Positions 51,739-61,714 are shown, numbered from the stretch's first letter. The stretch is DNA of 64,000 bases from Lachnospiraceae bacterium (GCA_009774245.1 VSNM01000014.1:27416-91415); one strand, 5' to 3'. The notes: generated by a model not told the origin, from the letters alone. Numbers and translations: made by a program.

Positions 51739-52872
51739 ATGATTACAAATATGAAAATAAAGAGAACTGTCGTATGCCTGCTCTGCATCGGTGTCATATC
51801 GATGTCCGTATGCCTGCTTGTCAGCCCGAAGAAAGAATTTTCTGAAAACGAAAACAGATATCTCGCAAAATTTCCATCCTTCTCCGCCAAAGCACTGCTC
51901 AGCGGAGACTACACGGATTCTCTGGGTGACTGGCTGGCTGACCACTTTCCGCAGCGGGATTTCTTTGTGGGATTAAAAAGCGGCGCAGAGATCGCAGGCG
52001 GCAGAAAGGAGATCAATCACGTCTATATCGCGCAGGATGATTATCTCATTGAGGCCTATGCCAAACCGCAAAACACTGAGCGCATCACTGACACGCTTGT
52101 CAGATTTTACGAAAAGATTGACACGGCGAACATTGATGTCCATCTGATGCTTGTGCCGACCGCGGTGACTATATACAATGACAAGCTGCCGACATACGCG
52201 CCCGCGTCTGATCAGATGGCAACCGCTGCTGACATCTATGACACAACGGGTGTCCCTGCGATCGACTGCACGGACCGGCTCTTTGACAGCGTCTCCGCGG
52301 GACAGCTATACTACCGCACCGACCATCACTGGACGACACTGGGCGCTTATTATGGCTATCTCGCATACTGCGACGCCAAAAATATGACACCCGTGTCACT
52401 TGACGCGCTGACACAAGAGACTGTCACGGAGGAGTTTGCCGGGACGCTGTACTCGAAAGTGAACGATTACAGCCACCCGAAGGACGCCATCACGATATAT
52501 ACGAACCCCGCAGATGACCTCACTGTCACCTACGCGGATACAGGCGAAGTGGCCAACAGCCTGTACAACCTTGACTATGTAAACGAAAAAGACAAATACT
52601 CCCTTTTTCTCAACAATATCCATCCGCTGGTTGAGATCGAGAACAGGACGGCCGACTCACAGGATGCGCTCTTGCTGATCAAGGACAGCTACGCCAATTC
52701 CATGGTGCCGTTTCTCGCACACCATTACAGAAAGATCTATGTACTTGACACCAGATACTACAGGGATGGTCCGTCCTCCTTTCTGGAAGCGCACAGAGAC
52801 ATCACCGACGTATTGCTGTTATATAACATGAACACCCTCGATGGCGACACAGGCATCCGGGGGATTTACTAA
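51739..52872 (+). CDS. DHHW-family (AlgX/AlgJ-like) secreted protein
   Basis: A 377-residue protein. One signal anchor (VVCLLCIGVISMSVCLLVSP). Domain features: KKEFSENENRYLAKFPSFS, LADHFPQRDFFVGLKSGAEI, the name motif in YYRTDHHWTTLGAYYGYLAY near residue 195, and LLIKDSYANSMVPFLAHHYR with an SGNH-like serine region. In alginate and cell-wall acetylation systems such proteins work with MBOAT transporters to place acetyl groups. RBS AAAGGA. Confidence 0.87.
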   Translation: MITNMKIKRTVVCLLCIGVISMSVCLLVSPKKEFSENENRYLAKFPSFSAKALLSGDYTDSLGDWLADHFPQRDFFVGLKSGAEIAGGRKEINHVYIAQDDYLIEAYAKPQNTERITDTLVRFYEKIDTANIDVHLMLVPTAVTIYNDKLPTYAPASDQMATAADIYDTTGVPAIDCTDRLFDSVSAGQLYYRTDHHWTTLGAYYGYLAYCDAKNMTPVSLDALTQETVTEEFAGTLYSKVNDYSHPKDAITIYTNPADDLTVTYADTGEVANSLYNLDYVNEKDKYSLFLNNIHPLVEIENRTADSQDALLLIKDSYANSMVPFLAHHYRKIYVLDTRYYRDGPSSFLEAHRDITDVLLLYNMNTLDGDTGIRGIY

Positions 52873-52927
52873 GACTACATCCCTGTCGCAGCGCCTCTGG
52901 CGGGACCGGGATTCATGGAGGACGATT

Positions 52928-55339
52928 ATGAACGACAAAGCACTACGAATATTGGAATATCATAAAATCATCAATCTGCTCGTCGACAAAGCAAGCTCTG
53001 CTTCCGGAAAAGAGCTCTGCCAGAAGCTGACGCCGATGACAGACATCAAAGAGATCGAAGAATCCCAGCAGCAGACTGCCGACGCGTTTACCCGTCTGGT
53101 CAAAGGCGGGCGGATTCATTTCAGCGGCAACAAGGACATCAGCTTCAGCATCAAATCACTTGAGATCGGAAGCGCCCTCTCCGCCGCAGAGCTGCTGAAA
53201 ATCGCAGCATCCCTCGCCTGCGCCACAAGGGCAAAAGCATTCGCGCGCTCAGAACACGATGATGAGATCGCCGACAGTCTGCAGGAATACTTCGCCGCGC
53301 TGGAGCCTCTGACGCCGCTCCAGAATGAGATCAACCGCTGTATCATCTCCGAGGAGGAGATTGCCGACGATGCGAGCCCGACGCTCAAGCACATCCGGCG
53401 CAGTATCCATCTGACCAACGACAAAATACACAGCCAGCTCACAAACATGGTAAACGGAAGCTACCGGACTTACCTGCAGGACGCCGTGATTACGATGCGC
53501 GACAACCGATACTGTATTCCCGTCAAGTCCGAACACAAGGGAAATGTCCCCGGAATGGTTCACGACCAGTCCTCCACAGGCTCCACACTTTTTATCGAGC
53601 CTGCTGTCGTTGTGGAGCTGAACAACCAGCTCAAGGAACTCGCTTTAAAAGAAAAGGAAGAGATCGAGCGCATTCTCGCAGAACTCAGCGCCAGCGCGGG
53701 AGAACATACCGAGGAGCTTGCGGACAACTTCCGCCTGCTGACAAAGCTTGATTTCATCTTTGCAAAGGCAGGGCTTGCCATCGACATGAACGCGTCGCGC
53801 CCGCTCTTTAATCAAAACCGCTATATCAATATCCGCAGGGGGCGCCATCCGTTGCTGGACAGGAAAAAAGTAGTTCCCATTGACATCAGCCTTGGCAGAG
53901 ACTTTGACCTTTTGGTTGTCACAGGCCCCAACACCGGCGGAAAAACAGTATCACTAAAGACCGTCGGACTCTTTGCACTGATGGGACAGTCCGGACTTCA
54001 CATACCGGCTCTCGACCGCTCCGAGCTTGGCATCTTTACGGAAGTGTACGCGGACATTGGGGACGAGCAGAGCATCGAGCAAAATTTGTCCACCTTCTCC
54101 GCGCACATGACCAACACAATCTCGATATTAAAAAACGCGGACGAAAACTCCCTCTGCATTTTTGATGAGCTCGGCGCCGGAACCGATCCGACAGAGGGCG
54201 CAGCGCTTGCGATCGCGATCTTAAAGCATCTGCACGACAAGGGAATCCGCACGATGGCAACCACGCACTACAGCGAGCTCAAGGTGTTTGCGCTCACGAC
54301 TTCCTACGTGGAAAATGCCTGCTGTGAGTTTGACGTGGAGACGCTCCGTCCGACCTACCGGCTCCTGATCGGCATTCCGGGCAAGAGCAACGCCTTTGCT
54401 ATCTCATCCAAGCTCGGTCTGCCGGATGATATCATCGCGTCCGCCAGAGAACACATCAGCGAGGAGGACGAAAGCTTTGAGGACCTGCTCGCCGATCTTG
54501 AGACCAGCAGGCGCACGATTGAAAATGAGCGAAATGAAATCCAGCGCTACAAGGCTGAAGTAGAATCCTTAAAAAAGAAACTGGAGCAGAAACAGGAGCG
54601 CCTCGATGCACAGAAAGACAAAATTCTGCGCGAGGCAAACGAGGAGGCACGCAAAATCCTCCAGGAAGCAAAGGATGTAGCCGACGAGACAATAAGAGAT
54701 TTCCAGAAGGTCAGCGTCAACAAGACCTCCATTCAGGAGTTGGAGAAAAAAAGAACCAAGGTTCGCGACAAGATTTCAGAGAAAAACGCAAAGCTCTCAG
54801 CTGTACAGGAAAAACCGACACATAAAATCTTAAAACCAGCCCAGATCAAACCCGGGGATATGGTGAAGGTGGTGTCCATGGGCTTAAAAGGCACCGTCTC
54901 CTCCAAGCCGGACGCAAAGGGCGATCTCTTCGTACAGTGCGGCATTATCCGCTCCAAAGTCAATATCAGGGATCTGGTACTGATCAACGAGGACGCGCTG
55001 TCCGGCACCGCCGCCTACAAAAAAAGCTTTGGCGGCGCAGGCGGTTCCAAAAGAAGCTCCGGCGGTGGGAATATCGGCATGTCCAAGGCTGCCACCCTCT
55101 CCACCGAGATCAATCTGCTCGGAAAGACCGTGGACGAGGCGCTCGCAGAGCTTGACAAATATCTTGATGACGCCTATCTGTCCCACGCTCCCAGCGTGCG
55201 CATCGTGCATGGCAAGGGAACAGGCGCGTTGCGGCAGGCCGTCCAGCAACACTTAAAGCGCGTCTCCTATGTGAAATCCTATCATCTTGGCGAGTACGGC
55301 GAGGGGGATTCCGGTGTGACGATCGCAGAATTTAAATAA
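52928..55339 (+). CDS. mutS2: MutS2 endonuclease/ATPase
   Basis: An 803-residue protein. Core and clamp region (1-~310), ABC-type ATPase with Walker A VVTGPNTGGKTVSLKTVGL (~328), Walker B SLCIFDELGAGTDPTEG, a long coiled coil (~505-610), a KOW-like segment (ILKPAQIKPGDMVKVVSMGL) and a C-terminal Smr nuclease domain (INLLGKTVDEALAELDKYLD, VRIVHGKGTGALRQAV). MutS2 suppresses recombination or rescues stalled ribosomes in Firmicutes. GGAGG before the ATG at 52928 fixes the start. Confidence 0.95.
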   Translation: MNDKALRILEYHKIINLLVDKASSASGKELCQKLTPMTDIKEIEESQQQTADAFTRLVKGGRIHFSGNKDISFSIKSLEIGSALSAAELLKIAASLACATRAKAFARSEHDDEIADSLQEYFAALEPLTPLQNEINRCIISEEEIADDASPTLKHIRRSIHLTNDKIHSQLTNMVNGSYRTYLQDAVITMRDNRYCIPVKSEHKGNVPGMVHDQSSTGSTLFIEPAVVVELNNQLKELALKEKEEIERILAELSASAGEHTEELADNFRLLTKLDFIFAKAGLAIDMNASRPLFNQNRYINIRRGRHPLLDRKKVVPIDISLGRDFDLLVVTGPNTGGKTVSLKTVGLFALMGQSGLHIPALDRSELGIFTEVYADIGDEQSIEQNLSTFSAHMTNTISILKNADENSLCIFDELGAGTDPTEGAALAIAILKHLHDKGIRTMATTHYSELKVFALTTSYVENACCEFDVETLRPTYRLLIGIPGKSNAFAISSKLGLPDDIIASAREHISEEDESFEDLLADLETSRRTIENERNEIQRYKAEVESLKKKLEQKQERLDAQKDKILREANEEARKILQEAKDVADETIRDFQKVSVNKTSIQELEKKRTKVRDKISEKNAKLSAVQEKPTHKILKPAQIKPGDMVKVVSMGLKGTVSSKPDAKGDLFVQCGIIRSKVNIRDLVLINEDALSGTAAYKKSFGGAGGSKRSSGGGNIGMSKAATLSTEINLLGKTVDEALAELDKYLDDAYLSHAPSVRIVHGKGTGALRQAVQQHLKRVSYVKSYHLGEYGEGDSGVTIAEFK

Positions 55340-55340
55340 A

Positions 55341-55396
55341 ACGAAAAGAATATCTAAGGCAGTAAAAGACACTGCCTTAGATATTCTATGTTTCGT
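55341..55396 (+). terminator. Long hairpin after mutS2
   Basis: A perfect 17-bp stem, AGAATATCTAAGGCAGT with ACTGCCTTAGATATTCT, and a 7-base loop; ACGAAA/TTTCGT extends it outside. Only a short T-run follows, but it lies directly after the mutS2 stop and is most simply a terminator. Confidence 0.75.
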
Positions 55397-55467
55397 TTAG
55401 AAGAACGCCAAAAGGCAGGCGTTCTTCACATAAGTAATAAACGAAATAATGAATAGAGGAAGAAAAA

Positions 55468-56169
55468 ATGGCAAACAAACAAAAAATACTGATTGTTGAT
55501 GATGATGAAAACATTGCGGAACTGATTTCTTTGTATATGACAAAGGAATGCTTTGAGACGAAAATCGTATACGACGGGGAGTCCGCACTGCAGGAAGTGA
55601 GCGGCTTTGCGCCGGACCTGATTCTTCTCGACCTGATGCTCCCCGGCATTGACGGCTATCAGGTGTGCCGCGAGGTTCGCCAGAAATCACAGACGCCGAT
55701 CATCATGCTGTCCGCAAAGGGCGAGGTGTTTGACAAGGTGCTCGGACTGGAACTCGGCGCTGATGATTACCTGGAAAAGCCATTTGATACCAAGGAGCTT
55801 GTGGCACGCGTGAAGGCAGTTTTGCGCCGCTACAAAGCCGCGCCGCCGGCGGAACAGGTCGCCGATGCCAAACAGGTCACCTATCCCGATCTCACGATCA
55901 ACCTCACCAACTATTCCGTGATCTATCACGGAAAGACAGTGGACATGCCGCCCAAGGAACTGGAGCTTTTGTACTTTCTCGCCGCGTCTCCCAATCATGT
56001 GTACACCAGAGACCAGCTGCTCAACCAGATCTGGGGATATGATTATATCGGTGACACGCGCACTGTGGACGTGCATATCAAACGTCTCCGCGAAAAGATC
56101 AAGGACCATGAATCGTGGCGCATCTCAACGATCTGGGGCGTCGGTTACAAATTCGAAGTCAAGAATTGA
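55468..56169 (+). CDS. OmpR/PhoB-family response regulator
   Basis: A 233-residue protein. Receiver domain with ILIVDDDENIAELIS, phospho-acceptor in LILLDLMLPGIDGYQVCREV near residue 54 and the lysine in DDYLEKPFDTKELVARV. Winged helix DNA-binding domain from ~135 (PPKELELLYFLAASPNHVYT, WGYDYIGDTRTVDVHIKRLR, IWGVGYKFEV). RBS AGAGGAAG. It is followed by its histidine kinase after 31 bases. Confidence 0.93.
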   Translation: MANKQKILIVDDDENIAELISLYMTKECFETKIVYDGESALQEVSGFAPDLILLDLMLPGIDGYQVCREVRQKSQTPIIMLSAKGEVFDKVLGLELGADDYLEKPFDTKELVARVKAVLRRYKAAPPAEQVADAKQVTYPDLTINLTNYSVIYHGKTVDMPPKELELLYFLAASPNHVYTRDQLLNQIWGYDYIGDTRTVDVHIKRLREKIKDHESWRISTIWGVGYKFEVKN

Positions 56170-56200
56170 TCGGAAATGAGGTTTTTTGGAGGTTTTTTGA

Positions 56201-57616
56201 TTGAAACGAACACTCTATTTAAAATTTGTACTGGCCTATTTTATCTTTGCATTTTTTGGTTTTATCGTCGTCGCGACCTTCACATCCAGCATGACGCTTG
56301 AGCACATGAAGCGCGAGCGCGCCGACTCCTTATACAAAGAAGCCCTGCTGATTGCCGACTCCTACGCTGCGGATTTATACAGCAATGAGATCACGCTCGA
56401 ATCTGTCTGGCGCCAGATCGAGGCGATCGGCACCTTCCTGGACGCCTCGATCTGGATTGTCAATCCGTCGGGGCTGATCGTGCTGGATTCGAGCTCACCG
56501 CTTGAGATCGAAAATCCCACCACGATTCCCAATTTCAGTCCGACGATCACAGGAAATTCTTTCTATACGACGGGGAATTTTTTTGGTATGTTTGATTCAG
56601 AGATGATCTCCGCTTTTGCGCCGATCACCTCCAAGTACAAGGTAAAAGGCTATGTGGTCATCCATGCATCTGTCGATGGTCTGCAGTCCTCCTGCAACTC
56701 GCTGCTGAATATATCCTACATCACGCTGGTAATCCTCTTTTTGCTGTCGCTGATCATCCTGCTCTTTTTCACAGAGATGGTATATCTGCCGCTCCGCAAG
56801 ATCACGCACGCGACAGAGCAGTACGCCATCGGTAATTTCAGATATGAGTTTCAGGTCGACAGCGAGGACGAGATCGGCTACCTCGCCGCCTCCCTCGCCT
56901 ACATGGCAAGCGAGGTGGCAAAGAGCGAGGACAACCAGAAACGTCTCGTGGCAAACATCTCCCACGATTTCCGCTCCCCGCTCACTTCCATGCGGGGATA
57001 TCTCGAGGCGATGCTCGACGGTACGATTCCTCCCGAGATGCATGAGAAATATATCCGCGTGGTATTAAACGAGACAGACCGCCTGACAAAACTGACCAAC
57101 TCTCTGCTCACGCTCAACAACCTGACTACCAAGGGCATGATTCTGGACCGAAGCAACTTCGACATCAATCAAGTCATCAAAAACACGGCGATGTCCTTCG
57201 AGGGAACCTGCCGCGAAAAACTGATCTCCATCGAGCTCGTCCTCACTGGAGACGAAATGTACGTGAACGCGGATATGGTAAAAATCCAGCAGGTACTCTA
57301 CAATCTGGTGGACAACGCCATCAAATTCAGCCACAAAAATTCCTCGATCAAGCTTGAGACTGTGGAGAAATCCAACAAGCTGCTGGTATCTGTCAAGGAC
57401 AACGGCATCGGGATTCCCAAAGACAGCATCCGCCTGATCTGGAACCGCTTCTATAAGACAGATCTCTCGCGCGGCAAGGACAAAAAGGGAACCGGATTAG
57501 GTCTCTCCATCACCCGGGAGATCATCCAGTCCCATAATGAAAATATCAATGTGATCAGCACAGAGGGCGTCGGAACGGAATTTATCTTCACGCTGGAGAA
57601 GGCTGAGGGGAAGTGA
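56201..57616 (+). CDS. Membrane sensor histidine kinase
   Basis: A 471-residue protein. Start codon is TTG, with GGAGG eight bases before. Membrane segment 1 (YFIFAFFGFIVVATFTSSMT), an extracellular sensor of ~130 residues, membrane segment 2 (ITLVILFLLSLIILLFFTEM), HAMP, then HisKA with the phospho-histidine in NISHDFRSPLTSMRGYLEAM near residue 258, and the ATPase boxes NLVDNAIKFSH, VKDNGIGIPKDS and KKGTGLGLSITREI. It should phosphorylate the response regulator before it. Its input signal is unknown. Confidence 0.93.
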   Translation: MKRTLYLKFVLAYFIFAFFGFIVVATFTSSMTLEHMKRERADSLYKEALLIADSYAADLYSNEITLESVWRQIEAIGTFLDASIWIVNPSGLIVLDSSSPLEIENPTTIPNFSPTITGNSFYTTGNFFGMFDSEMISAFAPITSKYKVKGYVVIHASVDGLQSSCNSLLNISYITLVILFLLSLIILLFFTEMVYLPLRKITHATEQYAIGNFRYEFQVDSEDEIGYLAASLAYMASEVAKSEDNQKRLVANISHDFRSPLTSMRGYLEAMLDGTIPPEMHEKYIRVVLNETDRLTKLTNSLLTLNNLTTKGMILDRSNFDINQVIKNTAMSFEGTCREKLISIELVLTGDEMYVNADMVKIQQVLYNLVDNAIKFSHKNSSIKLETVEKSNKLLVSVKDNGIGIPKDSIRLIWNRFYKTDLSRGKDKKGTGLGLSITREIIQSHNENINVISTEGVGTEFIFTLEKAEGK

Positions 57617-57622
57617 ATCTCC

Positions 57623-58597
57623 TCAGCTACGGCTACAGTGTACGATCACCTTCGCCAAAGCCTCTGCATTCCCCATCTCAGTCCAGAATACCTTATCCGA
57701 AAGCCCATAAATCTCGCGGTTCGCCCTGTTATCTCCCAAAACCATATTTTTCCCCATGCTCTCATAAATATATGCTTTTCCCGGTATCGTTCTTTTTGCC
57801 TTGTCAATATCACGGTTAAAATGCCCTGCAAGACACAAATCTGCATTGGCAATATACTCTGCCAGCTCCTCCTGACTAAGCCAGTCTATATATTCCACAT
57901 TGTCCTGAACAGGCACCCTATACTTTGGGGAAAGCGGTCCTATCATCTGAAAAAAGATGTTCTTCTCATCCCTGAGCATTTCAATCGCATTCAACACGAT
58001 ATTCACACCCTGTAGCGGCAATATACTGCCAAAATATAAAACCACATACTTGTCCGCCAGCTCACGTCCTTTCCGCTGTTCTCGCGGATAATAAATTGTC
58101 TTGTCCGCTTCCAGATATACTGTCTTGAATTTCTTCCGATCACCGTGAAACGCGCGGATAAAATATTCCGCATCCGCCTTAGTATCCGTGATAACCAAAT
58201 CCGCTTTCCTGATCACAAAGGTATCAACCCAGCGGCACAATCCGGCGATCGGGTTATGTCCGGAAAATTTCTTCCGGTCATTGACCAGCGTATCATATAC
58301 GGAGACAAAAAAGTCTATCATAATTTCCTTATTCTTAAATTTCAGAAAAAAAGGTGCAACAAGCTGCGGCGCAAAACCAATAAAAATCACATCATAATTC
58401 CTGCCTGAGACAATCAGCTTGCACCACACTTCAAGGATTCTCACAATATAGTTTTTTTTGTCTGAATACAATACTTTCAACCGGCCTGAATATTTTTTCA
58501 GGAAAGTTATCTCCTGCACATTTCGTATATAATCGATATTCTTCGTTGTCACAAACAGAACCTTTTTATCCTTAATCTTATGCTCTAACTGTATCAT
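57623..58597 (-). CDS. Glycosyltransferase, GT4-like (GT-B fold)
   Basis: A 324-residue protein. DKKVLFVTTKNIDYIRNVQE at the start, ADLVITDTKADAEYFIR, and a C-terminal donor-binding part: VVLYFGSILPLQGVNIVLNA, VEYIDWLSQEELAEYIANAD and the RTIPGKAYIYESMGKNMVLG segment. It probably transfers a sugar to a cell surface glycan. It overlaps the preceding GT2 gene by 20 bases and is the last gene of the cluster, seven bases from the convergent kinase gene. Confidence 0.8.
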   Translation of the reverse strand: MIQLEHKIKDKKVLFVTTKNIDYIRNVQEITFLKKYSGRLKVLYSDKKNYIVRILEVWCKLIVSGRNYDVIFIGFAPQLVAPFFLKFKNKEIMIDFFVSVYDTLVNDRKKFSGHNPIAGLCRWVDTFVIRKADLVITDTKADAEYFIRAFHGDRKKFKTVYLEADKTIYYPREQRKGRELADKYVVLYFGSILPLQGVNIVLNAIEMLRDEKNIFFQMIGPLSPKYRVPVQDNVEYIDWLSQEELAEYIANADLCLAGHFNRDIDKAKRTIPGKAYIYESMGKNMVLGDNRANREIYGLSDKVFWTEMGNAEALAKVIVHCSRS

Positions 58598-59684
58598 TTC
58601 CTATCCCCCGGATTCCTGCCAGCAATTCCCATGCAGCATGTAGAAAATACACTCCCCACCCTGACTGCAGCCGCCCCACCAATGCCATGATCTTGAGTTT
58701 CCACTCCAGGTCACACAATCTGACTGTATGAAAAGCAGTACAATATGGTTTACTCTCCATCACCTGCTTTACATAATGAACCTTTTCCCGCAGGCTCTTC
58801 TGATTTTCCCTGTTAAAAAAGCACAGACGACAACAGATACTAAACGACTTTATAATCCGACATGTCATTGCCCTCCGTAATACATCTGTATCCTCACCGC
58901 CCCACAAACCAAGCGAAAAAAGATAATCCCAGACTGCCCTATCCTGTAAAACCCTGTCCGGTTTGTACGTATTGGTTATCGAATCAGACACGAAACGGCG
59001 GTAATGATATGGTTTGATCTTCCTGCACACTGCATTTCGCGCGGCTCCCAGCACCTCGAAATTAAATACCATATCATCAAGCACCTTCAGGTGTTCACAA
59101 AACAGCAGATGATTCCCCGCAAGGAAATCCCTGCGGTACACCTTATCCCAGGGCGCACCCATCGGATCGTTTTTTGTCTTTCTCCATAAAGGAGCATACA
59201 GAATGCCACTCTGCAGCCTCCGTATCCTCTTAATGTCGATACTGTCCGTGATATCTTCCTCCCGCGAAAAATGTACCCACTCCTTCTGCTTATGTCCGAC
59301 ATTCTGGTATGCCTCCATGAGTAACACATCAGCGTCTGGATGTTTCGAAACAGCCGCACAGATCACCCGAACTCCGCCATTTTCCATCCAGTCGTCTGAG
59401 TCCACAAAATACAGCCATTCTCCCTGCGCCATGCGGATACCGGTGTTCCTCGCTGCTGCCACCCCTGCATTTTGCCTGTGTATCACTTTCACACATTGAT
59501 ATTTTCGGGCAAATTCATCCGCAATCCTGCCGGACCTGTCCGTCGAGCCATCATCCACCACAAGAACCTCTATCAGCTTCAACGTATTCTCATTTTCATC
59601 TAGTATACTCCGCAGACATTTTGTTATGTACTTCTCAACATTATAAACCGGAATGATGATCGATAATAACTTATTCTTGATCAT
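58578..59684 (-). CDS. GT2-family glycosyltransferase
   Basis: A 368-residue GT-A protein. SIIIPVYNVEKYITKCLRSI, VLVVDDGSTDRSGRIADEFA, VIHRQNAGVAAARNTGIRMA and the metal motif LYFVDSDDWME in the first ~100 residues. The rest is helical without membrane segments. Position between a GT4 and a GlfT2-like gene with overlaps on both sides shows a tight surface-polysaccharide operon. Confidence 0.9.
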   Translation of the reverse strand: MIKNKLLSIIIPVYNVEKYITKCLRSILDENENTLKLIEVLVVDDGSTDRSGRIADEFARKYQCVKVIHRQNAGVAAARNTGIRMAQGEWLYFVDSDDWMENGGVRVICAAVSKHPDADVLLMEAYQNVGHKQKEWVHFSREEDITDSIDIKRIRRLQSGILYAPLWRKTKNDPMGAPWDKVYRRDFLAGNHLLFCEHLKVLDDMVFNFEVLGAARNAVCRKIKPYHYRRFVSDSITNTYKPDRVLQDRAVWDYLFSLGLWGGEDTDVLRRAMTCRIIKSFSICCRLCFFNRENQKSLREKVHYVKQVMESKPYCTAFHTVRLCDLEWKLKIMALVGRLQSGWGVYFLHAAWELLAGIRGIGNDTVRA

Positions 59685-61479
59685 ATACGCTCCTCCAATA
59701 TTTTATGTCATGCAATGACGCCCACTCTGCCCGGTAATCCGCTTTGCTGCTGTCATATTTCGTGCAGATCAGCATCAATGACCTGATATAAAATGAAAGA
59801 AACGCAAATATCTGGCGGAAAGAACGCCTCACCTCAATCCCCTGCATACTTGTATCATCATACAGTACAATCCTGCCTGTCCTATACAAATCTATGGGAT
59901 GAACACCCATGGTAAATGCCTTTGTTTCCTTTGCAGGAGGCAGAATCCATCCGTTCAGTGTGATCATCTGCCACAGCAGACCTTGCAATTTCTTTTTCCT
60001 GACTGCCCATCTGAAAATTTCCTTTACACTATTCCGCTCTGACAAATTGCTGCATTTTATATATTTACAGTGCTTTAATTTTTCTGACACATCTGTCATT
60101 TTATATCCCATCTGTATGATTTTCTGATGGTATGCCGCCGCATCCACCCGCATAAGCCACTCGGGGCCTTTGCAGAAATCTACCATTGCCTGATAGATCA
60201 GCTCCATATCCTTATATCGATATCGGAGTAATGCCATCAGCAATCTGACAGCCATCGTCTTAGCCAACTGTTTCTTTCCGAAATCCGGACAATATTTCGC
60301 GTTCACGATCAGCATATTTCTGAGATTGTAATACTCGTTACTCGATACACGCCTGTTATCCATCACAGGATGTCGGACAGCAATGCCATTCATGCTGATA
60401 ATGTTTTTCGCATTCCTCAGACTATACTCCACATCATCCTCATGGATAAATACAGGAATCGGAAGATTGTCCTTCCTCACAGCCGCTATCGGCACACAAC
60501 AGTACCACCACGCTGCATAATCTCGCTCCTGTTCCACTTCGTTCCACACGACATTGGAGAATTTCTGCAAATCGAGTCCCCTGTTGACAAAACGACACCT
60601 TCCGCTATTCCATGCCGCGCCGTTTTCATGCTGTATAGATCTCTTTTCAAGCCGCAGCATTGCACCGGCAATAAAGTCAGACTGATATTGCGGTTTCATA
60701 CATCTGAGCATTGTGTAGGTTCGAATCAGCCCCTCCGTCAATATTTCCACGTCATCATCCATAAAAATGACATGTGTGATGTTTTTTTCCCGCTTTATCT
60801 TGTCAATCTCGATCAACCCTCTGGCAAAGCCTCCTGCCCCTCCTACATTCGGATTATGGCATATATGGACATCATCGTTCTGCAGCGCGTCAATTGGCAG
60901 TGTGCTGCCATTGTCCGTAATAAACACCTGCAGATGTCCATGCAATATGGAGTCCTCATTTTCCAGAAATGAGTTGCGCAGCAGCTCCAGATTACGCATG
61001 AGGAATGCTTCCCGTTTATAAGTGCAAATGTTTAATGCCAGTATGATATCCCGCTCGGCGGCTGCCTCTCCATCAAAATATGCACCGCGGCATGCTGCCC
61101 CGTCTGTCAGCGCCCTCAGCGAAAAATAAACTACCCCCTGCCGCTGCATTGGTATGTCATACCTGATCTCATCGCCCTCAACTGCCTCCACACACCCGCC
61201 AGCTATCTTTTTCCGGCGCTGCTTCTTATGATGGTCTATATACACATAATAAACCTGAACCATAAAGTTTCCTTCGAGACACAGATGCAGCGTGATCTTT
61301 TGCAGATCGCAATAGGTGCACCATTTACCGACCGAAAAGGCATTCAGATATGCTTTCGTCGACCATTCAGCGTCCTTCCCCAAAATGACACTATTGTCAT
61401 TTTCGTATTTAATCAAACCACTACTGTGGCTGTACAATCCATCTGTGTTTTCTGATAATAATACTTTCTGTAGAATCAT
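59671..61479 (-). CDS. GlfT2-like galactofuranosyltransferase
   Basis: A 602-residue protein. N-terminal beta-rich domain (~1-150), then GT-A core: LALNICTYKREAFLMRNLEL, HNPNVGGAGGFARGLIEID, the metal motif VIFMDDDVEILTEG, WWYCCVPIAAVRK and the catalytic FIHEDDVEYSLRNA; then a helical C-terminal domain. This matches mycobacterial GlfT2 and its homologues that polymerise galactofuranose from UDP-Galf; no UDP-galactopyranose mutase gene is in the window. Its ATG follows the TGA of the upstream remnant directly. Overlaps the next gene by 14 bases. Confidence 0.83.
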   Translation of the reverse strand: MILQKVLLSENTDGLYSHSSGLIKYENDNSVILGKDAEWSTKAYLNAFSVGKWCTYCDLQKITLHLCLEGNFMVQVYYVYIDHHKKQRRKKIAGGCVEAVEGDEIRYDIPMQRQGVVYFSLRALTDGAACRGAYFDGEAAAERDIILALNICTYKREAFLMRNLELLRNSFLENEDSILHGHLQVFITDNGSTLPIDALQNDDVHICHNPNVGGAGGFARGLIEIDKIKREKNITHVIFMDDDVEILTEGLIRTYTMLRCMKPQYQSDFIAGAMLRLEKRSIQHENGAAWNSGRCRFVNRGLDLQKFSNVVWNEVEQERDYAAWWYCCVPIAAVRKDNLPIPVFIHEDDVEYSLRNAKNIISMNGIAVRHPVMDNRRVSSNEYYNLRNMLIVNAKYCPDFGKKQLAKTMAVRLLMALLRYRYKDMELIYQAMVDFCKGPEWLMRVDAAAYHQKIIQMGYKMTDVSEKLKHCKYIKCSNLSERNSVKEIFRWAVRKKKLQGLLWQMITLNGWILPPAKETKAFTMGVHPIDLYRTGRIVLYDDTSMQGIEVRRSFRQIFAFLSFYIRSLMLICTKYDSSKADYRAEWASLHDIKYWRSVYDQE

Positions 61480-61560
61480 TCACCCATTCCCCATAAACTT
61501 CAAATAGTGTTCCAGCACAGTATTTGTATTCCCGATCTCCCTCATCTCACCATCATGTGC
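61480..61560 (-). pseudogene. 3' remnant of an ABC transporter ATPase gene (Wzt/TagH-like)
   Basis: In the minus frame ending at the TGA next to the GlfT2 ATG the sequence reads IWTAHDGEMREIGNTNTVLE, followed by HYLKFMGNG. It resembles the end of polysaccharide-export ATPases (iw-x-x-G-x-x-x-x-Gdt-x-x-Vl-x-Y-x-x-x). A TAG just upstream of IWTAHD ends the open frame, and the rest of the gene is missing. Confidence 0.5.
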
Positions 61561-61667
61561 TGTCCATATCTATGCCTCCACATTATTCAAAACCTTTGCA
61601 ACATCGCAGCTATTGTATTTATGTTCCTGTTTCCTGCCCTCATTATATGATCGCATTCAATTTTGAA

Positions 61668-61714
61668 AAACTGATGTAAAATATCACACAAGATTTCATA
61701 CTTTACATCAGTTT
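61668..61714 (-). terminator. Intrinsic terminator after the Rpn gene
   Basis: AAACTGATGTAAA and TTTACATCAGTTT form a perfect 13-bp stem with a 21-base loop. On the minus strand, 32 bases after the Rpn stop, a T-tract follows the stem. Confidence 0.65.
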
